Below, piece by piece: positions 16,462-23,885 of a stretch of DNA of 64,000 nt. The notes beneath the pieces are model-generated. The model was not told where the DNA came from. It did not search any database and worked only from the letters and a program-made list of their open reading frames with translations. The stretch comes from Streptomyces akebiae (GTDB lineage: Bacteria; Actinomycetota; Actinomycetes; Streptomycetales; Streptomycetaceae), in contig NZ_CP080647.1 in assembly GCF_019599145.1 (NCBI RefSeq), positions 4,650,001-4,714,000 on the forward strand, written 5' to 3'. How positions within the stretch are numbered: the stretch's first letter is position 1; each line of letters starts with the position of its first letter. The translations under genes and the position numbers were made by a program.

Positions 16462-18597
16462 ATGACGATCGAGAACACCGAGGCCGGGCAACTCGGCCCG
16501 TATCAAAGACTGTTCGACGCCGGCCAGCGCGTCGCTTGGACCTACCGCGACCCCGAGTCGCTCCGTCAGCCGTTCGTCGAAGCCGAGCCGCAGCGCACGG
16601 AGCTGGACGGCAGCTACGAGAACCGTGTGCAGGCCGCCAGGCTGGACCGCAAGGACCGCATCAGCTCCGCGCTGAGGATCGGCATCGTCGTCGCCGTGGT
16701 GTTCTACCTGCTGAGCCTTCTCTTCACGGTGATGCTCACCATCGGCGGTGTCATCGTCGGCATCCTGGTGGTGCGCGCCCTCTACGCCTCGTTGCGGTAC
16801 ACCGCCGCCACCCGTGCCCGCACCGCCCAGGCGAAGGCGCTGGAGGAACGTTTCCAGAACGACTGGCAGGCGTGGCACCAACGCTGGACACTCCACGAGG
16901 CCCAGCAGACGCAGTGGATCGCCGGCCTGGACGCCTGGGGCGCGCTGCCCTTCGGAGCGGGCACCCGGCGGCTGGACGTCTTCGGCGGCAGCCAGCGCGG
17001 TCGCGAGGGCTTCCTCACGGTCTTCGGCGCTTCGACGCTGCGCCAGCGGCCGCTGATCGTGCTGGACCTGACCCAGGCCCTGGTGTGCCGTGAGCTGTCC
17101 GTGCTCGCCGAGGCGGGCGGCGTGCCCGTGGACGTGCAGCTGCTGCCCAGCCGTATGGCGGAGAGCGGCATCGTGAGCGGGCTCGCGCCGCACGAACTGG
17201 TGCAGGCCCTGGTCGAGGCCATCCACGGGGACAGCCCCGAGTCGGCCCGGGCCGATCGTGCCGTCTACACCCGGATCCTCACCCAACTGTGCGGCGCGCT
17301 GGGCGAGGACGTGTCCCTGGCACGGCTCGGTGCCGGGCTGCGCGTCCTGGTGGGTGAGGCCGACGACGCCAAGGCGCTCAGCAGGGAGGAGCGCAACCGC
17401 ATCGCGGACGATCTGTTCAGCGACAAGAACAAGGACCAGCTGCGGGACAGCCTCATCCGGCTGGCGTCCTTCGTGCACCCACTGGAGCAGCTGGGAACGG
17501 CCCGTGAGGGGCGTGGGCCCGGCTATCTGACGTGCGTCGCACTGGACTTCGGCGCGGGTTCGGCGAGCGCGGAGCTGCTGGCCGACCTCGCCCTGCAGAG
17601 CGTGATGCGGCGGCTCTCCTCGTTCCAGGAGGAGGCCCCGTGCGTCGTGGTGATGCTGGGCGAGCAGGGCCTCCAACGTCGTCACCTCGAACAACTGGCC
17701 CAGGTGTGTGAGCGTCGGGGCGCCCAACTCACGTTCGTGCACTCGCATCTGCGGGACGCCGGCGAGGAGCTCATCGGCGGCGGAACGGTCGCCTTCATGC
17801 GGCTCGGCAACCACCAGGAAGCCACGGTCGCCGCCGACTTCCTGGGCCGCCACCACTCCTTCGTCCTGCACTCGCTGACGGACACCGAGGGCCGGACCGT
17901 CAACACCTCCGTCGCCAAGACGATCGGCTCCTCCGTCAGCCGCGGCACCACCACCAGCCACTCGGAGACGTACGGCCGGAACTGGGGCAGCAGCAGTTCC
18001 ACGACCTACCAGGGCTGGTTCAACCCGCTCTCGACGTCGGACTCCACCAACTCCGGCGGCAGCTACAGCGAGACGACCGGCACCTCCACGAGCGTCACCC
18101 ACACCACGAACGAGTCCACCACCCACACGACCGGCGACAGCGACAGCACGAGCCTGGCGACCGGGCGGCAGCGCGTCTACGAGTACGCCCTCGAACCCAC
18201 ACAGCTCCAGTCGCTCGCCGAGTTCAACCTGCTGGTGGTGGAACGGCAGCCCGGCGGCGCCGTCCAGGTGCACGCCGGCGACTGCAACCCCAACGTCGTC
18301 CTCCTGGACCGGGTGAGCACGCAGCCGCTGCCCCGCTTCGACACACCGCCGCAGTACATCCCCGCTCCCGCCATCACCGCCGATCAGGCGTATGTCGCTC
18401 CGCAGCAGCCTTACGCCCCCGTACAGACCCCGGTGGCGCCCCAACAGCCGTACACCGGGGCACCTCAACAGCCGTACGCTCCGGCTGCCCCACAGGCCCA
18501 GTGGATGCCCCCGGTCCAGCCGCCCCAGTCTCCGGGCAGCTGGGCCCCGGGTCCGCCGCCGAACTGGCCCGGTCAGCAGTCGGGTGGCTCTCAGTGA
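16462..18597 (+). CDS. Membrane-anchored protein resembling VirD4/TraD-type coupling proteins but without Walker motifs
   Basis: ATG at 16462 gives 711 aa. Two membrane segments lie near residues 72-110. The cytoplasmic part has a RecA-like feel in its second half: VALDFGAG, a LADLALQSVMRRL helix, PCVVVMLGEQGLQRRHLEQLAQVCERRG, and FMRLGNHQEATVAADFLGRHHSFVL, which corresponds to the d.eTA..ls..lG region of TraG/VirD4 proteins. A Ser/Thr/Gly-rich insertion (about 490-560) is followed by RVYEYALEPTQLQSLAEF. No P-loop (GxxxxGK[ST]) is present, so ATPase activity is unlikely. It ends in a Pro/Gln/Tyr-rich tail. Homology to coupling proteins is my inference from these patterns. Confidence 0.6.
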   Translation: MTIENTEAGQLGPYQRLFDAGQRVAWTYRDPESLRQPFVEAEPQRTELDGSYENRVQAARLDRKDRISSALRIGIVVAVVFYLLSLLFTVMLTIGGVIVGILVVRALYASLRYTAATRARTAQAKALEERFQNDWQAWHQRWTLHEAQQTQWIAGLDAWGALPFGAGTRRLDVFGGSQRGREGFLTVFGASTLRQRPLIVLDLTQALVCRELSVLAEAGGVPVDVQLLPSRMAESGIVSGLAPHELVQALVEAIHGDSPESARADRAVYTRILTQLCGALGEDVSLARLGAGLRVLVGEADDAKALSREERNRIADDLFSDKNKDQLRDSLIRLASFVHPLEQLGTAREGRGPGYLTCVALDFGAGSASAELLADLALQSVMRRLSSFQEEAPCVVVMLGEQGLQRRHLEQLAQVCERRGAQLTFVHSHLRDAGEELIGGGTVAFMRLGNHQEATVAADFLGRHHSFVLHSLTDTEGRTVNTSVAKTIGSSVSRGTTTSHSETYGRNWGSSSSTTYQGWFNPLSTSDSTNSGGSYSETTGTSTSVTHTTNESTTHTTGDSDSTSLATGRQRVYEYALEPTQLQSLAEFNLLVVERQPGGAVQVHAGDCNPNVVLLDRVSTQPLPRFDTPPQYIPAPAITADQAYVAPQQPYAPVQTPVAPQQPYTGAPQQPYAPAAPQAQWMPPVQPPQSPGSWAPGPPPNWPGQQSGGSQ

Positions 18598-18980
18598 CGA
18601 AAGGCGAGGAGGAGTTCGACGAGACGTTCGTCCGGCTTTTCCAGAGCGCCACGCCGTCGGCGGCGGCAGTGGTCGCCGACCGGATGGGCGCACAGGGCCG
18701 TCTGCACCTTCTGAACCAGCGGCGGTACCCGCCGCCGGAGGGATTGCGGTGCGGCAGCGCAATTACCAGGACGCGGCTGAGACGCAGCTCTCGACGAGAC
18801 AGAGCCTGGTCGCCGCCGCCACGATCGCTGCCGCAGGCCGGTTCGACCTGCTGCAGTACGTCGTCGACCGCTGGCGTGTCCGCTATCCGTGGCTGGACCA
18901 CAAGGACGAACGGAAGCTGTACGAAGAGGCCATTCGCCTGCGTTCGGCCGGGCCCATCGAGGAGAGGCTGGCGGAGCTGA
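18594..18980 (+). CDS. N-terminal part of a probably frameshifted small protein
   Basis: GTG at 18594 overlaps the previous stop (GTGA). The first ~50 residues (TKGEEEFDETFVRLFQSATP...LLNQRRYPPPEG) look like real protein. After about 18745 this frame turns into Arg/Ser/Pro-rich sequence, while good coding continues in another frame (see 18749-18985). The native product is probably one ~130-aa protein made from both parts. Function unknown. It is the third gene of the protease/VirD4-like operon. Confidence 0.45.
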   Translation: MTKGEEEFDETFVRLFQSATPSAAAVVADRMGAQGRLHLLNQRRYPPPEGLRCGSAITRTRLRRSSRRDRAWSPPPRSLPQAGSTCCSTSSTAGVSAIRGWTTRTNGSCTKRPFACVRPGPSRRGWRS

Positions 18981-18985
18981 GCTGA
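18749..18985 (+). CDS. C-terminal part of the same small protein, or a separate overlapping gene
   Basis: This frame encodes a well-formed 78-aa helical sequence (RQRNYQDAAETQLSTRQSLV...YEEAIRLRSAGPIEERLAELS). It could start on its own at GTG 18749, with GGAGGGA at 18737-18743, a 5-nt spacing. Equally, a one-base shift near 18735-18748 would fuse it to the preceding frame (...YPPPEG-IAVRQRNYQ). The sequence alone cannot decide; the overlap of 232 bp favours the frameshift. Confidence 0.5.
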   Translation: MRQRNYQDAAETQLSTRQSLVAAATIAAAGRFDLLQYVVDRWRVRYPWLDHKDERKLYEEAIRLRSAGPIEERLAELS

Positions 18986-19025
18986 GCTGTCGGTCCGTCA
19001 CGACAGATACGTCACCGCAAGCAGG

Positions 19026-19054
19026 GGGTGGCCAGGGAGGAGCCCTGACCACCC
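19026..19054. terminator. Bidirectional terminator between convergent genes
   Basis: A 12-bp stem (GGGTGGCCAGGG with CCCTGACCACCC, one mismatch) with a 5-nt loop lies between the plus-strand 18985 gene end and the minus-strand 19094 gene end. Confidence 0.55.
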
Positions 19055-19093
19055 ACCGGCGTCACGGCCCTGCGGCCGGACTCCCTTTCGCCG

Positions 19094-19357
19094 TCACTCC
19101 CTGTCCGCGTCCGCGGTCATGATGCGGACGCATTCTTCGAGCGCCCCGCACAACGCCGGTACGAAGGCGGCGAGTTCGGCGTCCGAGGCCCTTCCCGCCT
19201 CCAGCACGGCACCCACCACCGTCACCAGCACGGCGGCGGCCTTCAACGCGTGCACGTCGGCCAGTGCTTCGAGGAGGCCACCGGGGCACGTGTCCGCGAG
19301 GGCCTCCCGGCCGGTCACCGGATCCACACCGAGCCTGCGCAGCCGCGCCCCGCTCAT
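19094..19357 (-). CDS. Small conserved hypothetical protein
   Basis: ATG at 19357 overlaps the stop of the upstream gene (ATGA). The 87-aa product (SGARLRRLGVDPVTGREALADTCPGG...) is helical, with a LLEALADVHALKAAAVLVTVVGAVLEAG segment that is amphipathic rather than clearly transmembrane. A CGALEECVRIM motif is near the end. Family not recognised. It forms a two-gene operon with the 19354-19611 gene, divergent from the mini-GntR pair. Confidence 0.6.
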   Translation of the reverse strand: MSGARLRRLGVDPVTGREALADTCPGGLLEALADVHALKAAAVLVTVVGAVLEAGRASDAELAAFVPALCGALEECVRIMTADADRE

Positions 19358-19611
19358 ACGGCCGCCTCCCACGGGCAGTAGTCCTGCCCCAGCGTCGCCA
19401 GAACCGCCGCCCGACGACGCGCCCGCTGAAGCCGCCGCCGATCGAGTTCGTCCCGCTCGCACTCCCAGAGGACGACGTACGGCCGGACCAACGGCAGCCC
19501 ATCGACCCTCCCCGACACGGAAGTAGCCGCTTCCCGTCGGGGCCGCTGTACGTTCGGCGTCCACCATACCCGTGGATAACCGCAGATAACCACGGATGCA
19601 CGGAAAGCCAT
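19354..19611 (-). CDS. Small hypothetical protein, uncertain start
   Basis: The convincing part is the C-terminal two thirds (RREAATSVSGRVDGLPLVRP to ATLGQDYCPWEAAV), similar in style to short Streptomyces proteins found beside GntR-type regulators. The start is unclear: ATG 19611 (85 aa) or GTG 19617, both close to the divergent gene. The stop overlaps the next ATG. Function unknown. Confidence 0.45.
   Translation of the reverse strand: MAFRASVVICGYPRVWWTPNVQRPRREAATSVSGRVDGLPLVRPYVVLWECERDELDRRRLQRARRRAAVLATLGQDYCPWEAAV
19570..19595. promoter_or_regulatory. Inverted repeat near the divergent starts
   Basis: CCGTGG (19570-19575) and CCACGG (19590-19595) flank two direct GATAACC copies. Its place 35-60 bp before the 19631 gene suggests an operator, perhaps for the mini-GntR proteins encoded next to it. 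It lies inside the 5' part of the minus-strand gene as annotated, so that gene may really start further downstream. Confidence 0.3.
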
Positions 19612-19630
19612 GGTCACCCACGCTAGATTC

Positions 19631-19891
19631 ATGGATCTTGACCGTACGCGCCCGCTGTGGCGGCAGATCGCAGCGGAGATCATCCGGCGCATCGAGGACG
19701 GCACCTACCCACCGGGAAGCCGGGTGCCGTCCACTCTGGAGATCGCGCAGGAGTTCGGTGTGGTGAACGCGACTGCGGCGAAGGCCATGCGGCACGTCCG
19801 GGAGCAGGGCTGGACGCGAGGCGAAGTAGGGCTGGGGACCTTCGTGGCCGACCAGTTGCCGCCTGCTTCCGGGGAAGCGCCAACCGCGTGA
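19631..19891 (+). CDS. Mini-GntR family DNA-binding protein 1
   Basis: ATG at 19631 (MDLDRTRPLWRQIAAEI) gives 86 aa; an in-frame ATG at 19610 is possible. The whole protein is the GntR winged helix-turn-helix (YPPGSRVPSTLEIAQEFGVVNATAAKAMRHVREQGW), with no ligand-binding domain. Full GntR regulators have an effector domain of about 150 residues, so this may work as a dimer or with its neighbour. Its stop overlaps the next GTG (GTGA). It diverges from the 19611 gene and probably regulates that pair. Confidence 0.75.
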   Translation: MDLDRTRPLWRQIAAEIIRRIEDGTYPPGSRVPSTLEIAQEFGVVNATAAKAMRHVREQGWTRGEVGLGTFVADQLPPASGEAPTA

Positions 19892-20169
19892 GCCCTGACG
19901 GCAACATCGACCACGGCGCGCCACTGACCCCATACCGGCAGCTGGCAGGGATCCTCCGCGCTCAGATTCAGCGCGGTGACTGGCAGCCCGGGCGGATGCT
20001 GCCCAGCGAAGCCCAGCTCGTGCAGCGGTACGGGATCGCCCGGACGACCGTGCGGCGAGGGCTCGGCCTGCTGGCCGACGAAGGCTGGGTGGACGCGGTA
20101 CCTCAGCGGGGCTGGTTCGTCACCGACACCCTGCCGCCCTCTCCTGAGACGCCCGCGTCCCCCGCATAG
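19888..20169 (+). CDS. Mini-GntR family DNA-binding protein 2
   Basis: GTG at 19888 overlaps the stop of the first mini-GntR gene. The 93-aa product is again only a winged helix (PYRQLAGILRAQI...GRMLPSEAQLVQRYGIARTTVRRGLGLLADEGW...VPQRGWFV) with short extensions. The two proteins are clearly different in sequence, so this is not a fresh duplication. They may form a heterodimer that splits one regulator's role. Confidence 0.75.
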   Translation: MSPDGNIDHGAPLTPYRQLAGILRAQIQRGDWQPGRMLPSEAQLVQRYGIARTTVRRGLGLLADEGWVDAVPQRGWFVTDTLPPSPETPASPA

Positions 20170-20201
20170 CGAACAGTTCGGCGGGTCACTCCCCGGAGTC
20201 G

Positions 20202-20982
20202 GTGCCGCCGGGCCGGGTGCTGTGCCTGTCGATGTTGGCGAGGCCGCACACCACGGTCGAGCACCCCGGGCCCCGCCTGCCCGTCGAGGCCGTACGGATC
20301 TGGGAGGACCAGCTCGCCACCAGGGGAGACGTGGTGAACGGCCACGCCCGCCTGCGGCTCGGCCGCGACGGCGAACTCCTCGCCGAGATCCAGCGACCGG
20401 CGGTGGACGGCAAGGATGCCCCACCCCCCGCTGTGGGTGGCCTGCGACGGCGTCCCGAGCATCGCCACCGGTCTGACCCCCGAAGTCGTCCCCGGCATGC
20501 CACGCGGGGACCACGCCGTGGAGAGCCGCAGCGAGGCCGTGCGGCTGATCGGTGACCGGTTGCGGGAGTTGGAGGACGAGGGCCTGCCCCACGCGGGCGA
20601 GCTGCGGGCCTGGCTGACCCAGGCAGAGCGGGGCGGTGCGGACGCCCGCACGGTACTCGACGTCCTGCCATCGTCACCGCTGATGGACGCCCTCACCGCC
20701 GACCTGAGCCCCGGCAAGGCCCGCATCGACAACTGCTTCGGCGCGGCCCCGAAAACGGCCACGAAGACGGAGCCGGAAACACCGGCCGGAGGCCCCGCGA
20801 GCGCCACCCCGCCGCAGCCCACCACACCCACCGCCGACCGAGCCGCACCCGACATCCCCCTCTGGGAAGTCGGCATGCGTCCACGCGGCACATCCGGCGT
20901 GCCCCGCCCCACCACCCAGCAGCCCCGGCAGCTGCCGCCCGGCCACGAGCGCCCCGGCCCAGGGCTCGGCGTGGGCGACTGA
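20202..20982 (+). pseudogene. Hypothetical protein gene broken by a one-base shift in a C6 run (20424-20429)
   Basis: The 5' part from GTG 20202 encodes ...VEAVRIWEDQLATRGDVVNGHARLRL...EIQRPAVDGKDAP and then loses its character, closing at 20555. The 3' part, open from 20416 to 20982, begins PPLWVACDGVPSIATGLTPEVV and continues to the end. Removing one C from the run at 20424-20429 joins them as DGKDAPPPLWVACDGVP, a smooth protein sequence of about 260 aa with a Pro/Thr-rich tail. Either the gene is a recent pseudogene or the sequence has an indel error. Family not known to me beyond similar Streptomyces proteins. Confidence 0.6.
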
Positions 20983-21019
20983 CCGGGGCCCCGAGGACGT
21001 CACCGGAGCGGGCCGGAAT

Positions 21020-21676
21020 TCAGTCCCGCTTCGGCCCCGTGATCGCCTCGCCGATGACGAAGCCCTTGGCCGGCCCTTCCGGGATGACGACCTCCGTGCC
21101 GTAGGGGACACGGTGGATGTCCTCCCAGTCCGCCTTCTCGGGGCTCGGTCTGGTGAAGAGCGTGACAGCGCCCCCGCCGTCGTAGTCATCGATGGTGACG
21201 TACACCGGAATTCCCGCGCGAGCGTACTCACGGCGCTTCCTGATCCGGTCGCGGTCCTGATTGTGCTTGCCGGGAGAGACGACCTCGACGATGAGCCGAA
21301 CGGCTGAGGCAACAATGCCCAGGCCGTCAGCGGTCACGTACCGTTCGCTGTCCCGCGGCACAACGAACAGATCCGGTACCCACACGCGGCCTTCGTGGAT
21401 GATGTTCCCGTCCTGTCTCGCGACGAAGTCACCACCCCTCAGGTGATCGGCCAGGTCGTCCCGGAAGAGGTTCACCGTCTGACTGTGCGAGTGACGGCCG
21501 GTGGGCGACAACTCGATGGCTCCCTCGATGATCTCGGCTCGGTAGCCCTCGGGGAGTTCGATGGCCTTCCATGCCTGCCACACGACTTCGTCCAGTTCGG
21601 AAAGGGACGAGACCGGCTCGGGATCGGTCCTGATCTCAGGCATGGCCTCCGGCCTCTCATGCATCAGCGCGGTCAT
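21020..21676 (-). CDS. Uma2-family (DUF820) PD-(D/E)XK nuclease-like protein
   Basis: ATG at 21676 is chosen because GAGAGGAGGT lies 8 nt upstream; the longer frame to 21778 lacks such a site. The 218-aa product has the Uma2/DUF820 landmarks: ELPEGYRAEIIEGAIELSP, the WVPDLFVVPRD block with the active-site Asp, and VRLIVEVVSPGKHNQDR, whose ExxS sequence carries the acidic catalytic residue. RRKREYARAGIPVYVTIDD-type sequence completes the fold. These proteins are abundant in Streptomyces and cyanobacteria, predicted endonucleases without proven roles. It stands alone and divergent from the PA14/FnIII gene. Confidence 0.85.
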   Translation of the reverse strand: MTALMHERPEAMPEIRTDPEPVSSLSELDEVVWQAWKAIELPEGYRAEIIEGAIELSPTGRHSHSQTVNLFRDDLADHLRGGDFVARQDGNIIHEGRVWVPDLFVVPRDSERYVTADGLGIVASAVRLIVEVVSPGKHNQDRDRIRKRREYARAGIPVYVTIDDYDGGGAVTLFTRPSPEKADWEDIHRVPYGTEVVIPEGPAKGFVIGEAITGPKRD

Positions 21677-21879
21677 GGTGTGGCACCTCCTCTCAAGTGT
21701 GGGCTTGGCGTGCTCAACCCACAAGCAACGCCGCCACGCTAGGCGGCCACCGTGGCTCACCTGCGAAAACGGCTCCACTTCACTCGAACTGGTGACGCAG
21801 CAACGATTCGCTCAACAAGCCCTGGCTCTCACCACCCCCTTCGCGCCCCTCCTTCCTCCCCCGTCTCACCCACCCCGTA

Positions 21880-21904
21880 CAACCATCCCCCCACCCCAAT
21901 CGTC
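21880..21904 (+). promoter_or_regulatory. Candidate ECF-sigma promoter A (CAACC-N16-CGTC)
   Basis: CAACC at 21880-21884 and CGTC at 21901-21904 have the same 16-bp spacing as in three other secreted-protein genes of this window. The start codon is at 21962. Confidence 0.5.
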
Positions 21905-21905
21905 T

Positions 21906-21941
21906 GATCGTCGTCGGCGGTGTCCCCTGCCGACGACGATC
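21906..21941 (+). other. Perfect 13-bp hairpin in the 5' leader of the first PA14/FnIII gene
   Basis: GATCGTCGTCGGC (21906-21918) pairs with GCCGACGACGATC (21929-21941), loop 10 nt, about 20 bp before the ATG. It may stabilise the mRNA or act as an operator overlapping the start site. Confidence 0.6.
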
Positions 21942-21961
21942 GGCATCCCCTGAAGGACCCC

Positions 21962-23695
21962 ATGACCTCAGTCAGACGCTCGACGGCGGCAGTGGCGGGC
22001 GTAGTCGTGTTCGCCGCCGTAGGCGGCCTGCTCGCGGTGACCGCCACGTCCGCGAACGCGGCCGTCACCTGTGCCTCCCCCACCTTCAAGCGGCAGCTCT
22101 TCGCGAACACCACCTTCTCCGGTACGCCGAAGAAGACGGACTGCGACGCGGAGATCAGCGAGAACTGGGGCACCGGCGCACCCGCCACCGGCCTGCCGTC
22201 CAACAACTTCGGCGTCCGCTGGACCGTGACCCGCGACTTCGGCTCCGGCGGCCCCTTCACCCTCTCCGCCACCGGCCTCGACGGCATCCGCGTCTACCTC
22301 GACCCCGGCACCACCGGCGCCCGCAAGATCGACCTCTGGAAGAACGGCACCACGACCGTCTCCAAGACCCTCAACCTCACCATCCCCTCCGGCAAGCACA
22401 CCCTCCGCGTCGACTACGTCAACTGGACCGGCTCCGCCAAGGTCAACTTCACCTACACACCCCGCACCTCCGCCACCATCGACAAGGTCGCCCCGCTGAC
22501 GCCGACCGCCCCGACCGTGGCGTACGACAAGGCCACCGGCAAAGCCAAGATCGCCTGGTCCAGGAACAAGGAGATGGACCTGGCCGGATACCGGGTCCTT
22601 CGTCGCCCCGCGACCAGTGACAGCTGGAAGAGACTGACCGATACGGCAGCCGGCTCCTCTGCGTACACCGACGCCACTCTGGCGAAGACCGGTGAGACGT
22701 ACGTGTACGAGGTCCGCGCCTACGACAAGGCCGGCAACGAGTCGGCCGGCAGCGCGGACCGGTCGGTCACGACGGTCGACCGGACCCCGCCCCCCGTTCC
22801 CTCCCATGTCGAGGCGACCGATGGGCAGCCGGGGGTCACGCTGGCGTGGAACGCCGTGCCGGGCGCGGCGTACCACCTCGTCCACCGGCGCTGGGACGAC
22901 GACGGCGGCGACAACCCCGTGGTCCAGGTGGCGAAGGTGACGTCCACCTCCTGGCTCGACACCACGGTGAAGGAGAACCTCGACTACAGCTACTGGGTCA
23001 CCGCGGTCGACGAGGCCGGCAACAAGTCAGCGAAGTCCGCGGGCACCCACGTCTCGCGGGGTGATCACGCCCCTTCCGCGCCCACCGGTCTGACCGCGAC
23101 GACGAAACCGGCGGCCGGCATCGGGTTGACCTGGCAGGCTCCGAAGACTCCGATCGCCCAGGATCTGTCGCACTACCGGATCTACCGCGGCAACAAGCTC
23201 GTGGACACGGTGCGTTCCACGCAGACGTCGTTCGTGGACTCCGGCGTTCGACACGGCCTTACGTACACCTACACGGTGACCGCGGTCGACTTCGCCGAGA
23301 ACGAGTCCGCCGCCTCGGCATCGGCCACGGCCGTGGCTCCCACGGCCGGCCTCGCCCCGGCGGCCGTCACCGGCCTGACCGGGGCCATCGTCGGTCAGGA
23401 TGTCGAGCTGACATGGCGAAGCAACCCCGAGGCGGACGAGGTGGACCACTATGACGTCTACCGGGGCCAACTCGTCGACGGCACCTGGCAGTACGAGCTG
23501 TGGAACTCGGTGCACGCGGGATGGACGGACCCCGATGAACCCCTGAGTCACGTCCAGGAGTTGTACGGCTCTCGCGGCGAGACCGTCCGCTGGGCGGTCA
23601 TCGCCGTGGACATCCATGGCAACTCCCGCTTCGGCACAGGCGAGGAGTTCTCGTACGTCACCTTGACGGAACCGGTCGGCGCACCGGACGCGTAA
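21962..23695 (+). CDS. Secreted PA14/fibronectin type III protein, copy 1
   Basis: ATG at 21962 follows AAGGA. The 577-aa product has a Sec signal peptide (RRSTAAVAGVVVFAAVGG...ATSANA, cleavage near residue 32). A PA14-like beta-barrel follows (FKRQLFANTTFSG...NNFGVRWTVTRDF...KIDLWKNG...HTLRVDYVNWTGSAKV). Then come three to four FnIII repeats with the usual VTAVDEAGNKS/VRAYDKAGNES motifs. No catalytic domain is seen, so it probably binds carbohydrate or the cell surface. The next gene is a paralogue with a 266-bp identical stretch. Promoter A and a leader hairpin precede it. Confidence 0.85.
   Translation: MTSVRRSTAAVAGVVVFAAVGGLLAVTATSANAAVTCASPTFKRQLFANTTFSGTPKKTDCDAEISENWGTGAPATGLPSNNFGVRWTVTRDFGSGGPFTLSATGLDGIRVYLDPGTTGARKIDLWKNGTTTVSKTLNLTIPSGKHTLRVDYVNWTGSAKVNFTYTPRTSATIDKVAPLTPTAPTVAYDKATGKAKIAWSRNKEMDLAGYRVLRRPATSDSWKRLTDTAAGSSAYTDATLAKTGETYVYEVRAYDKAGNESAGSADRSVTTVDRTPPPVPSHVEATDGQPGVTLAWNAVPGAAYHLVHRRWDDDGGDNPVVQVAKVTSTSWLDTTVKENLDYSYWVTAVDEAGNKSAKSAGTHVSRGDHAPSAPTGLTATTKPAAGIGLTWQAPKTPIAQDLSHYRIYRGNKLVDTVRSTQTSFVDSGVRHGLTYTYTVTAVDFAENESAASASATAVAPTAGLAPAAVTGLTGAIVGQDVELTWRSNPEADEVDHYDVYRGQLVDGTWQYELWNSVHAGWTDPDEPLSHVQELYGSRGETVRWAVIAVDIHGNSRFGTGEEFSYVTLTEPVGAPDA
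22181..22446 (+). repeat. 266-bp segment identical to 24108-24373
   Basis: This part of the PA14-like domain matches the paralogue base for base, including third codon positions, while both flanks diverge at once. It looks like gene conversion or strong recent homogenisation. Confidence 0.85.
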
Positions 23696-23780
23696 CGCGC
23701 GCTCCCTACGAGGAGGCGGCCCGATACCTGGGCGCCTGGGGCCCGGACCTCGACCGACACACGCGCCCCACGGCCCCGTA

Positions 23781-23805
23781 CAACCAATCCCCCACCTCAG
23801 CTGTC
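23781..23805 (+). promoter_or_regulatory. Candidate ECF-sigma promoter B (CAACC-N16-TGTC)
   Basis: CAACC at 23781-23785 and TGTC at 23802-23805 with 16 bp between, 81 bp before the GTG at 23886. It shares both elements and spacing with promoters A, C and D. Confidence 0.5.
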
Positions 23806-23843
23806 TGTTCGTCGGCGGTAGGTCCCTGACCGCTGACGAACAG
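23805..23843 (+). other. 15-bp leader hairpin of the second PA14/FnIII gene
   Basis: CTGTTCGTCGGCGGT (23805-23819) pairs with ACCGCTGACGAACAG (23829-23843) with one G-U pair. It sits as in copy 1 relative to the promoter but has a different sequence. Confidence 0.6.
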
Positions 23844-23885
23844 GCACCAGGCATCCCACCCAGGCACCGGCGCAGAAGGACCCAA

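Noticed and set aside
15409..18762. Very long open frame on the minus strand across the protease and VirD4-like genes
   Set aside because: High-GC antisense artefact: Arg/Gly/Leu-rich, no motifs, opposite to two well-supported genes.
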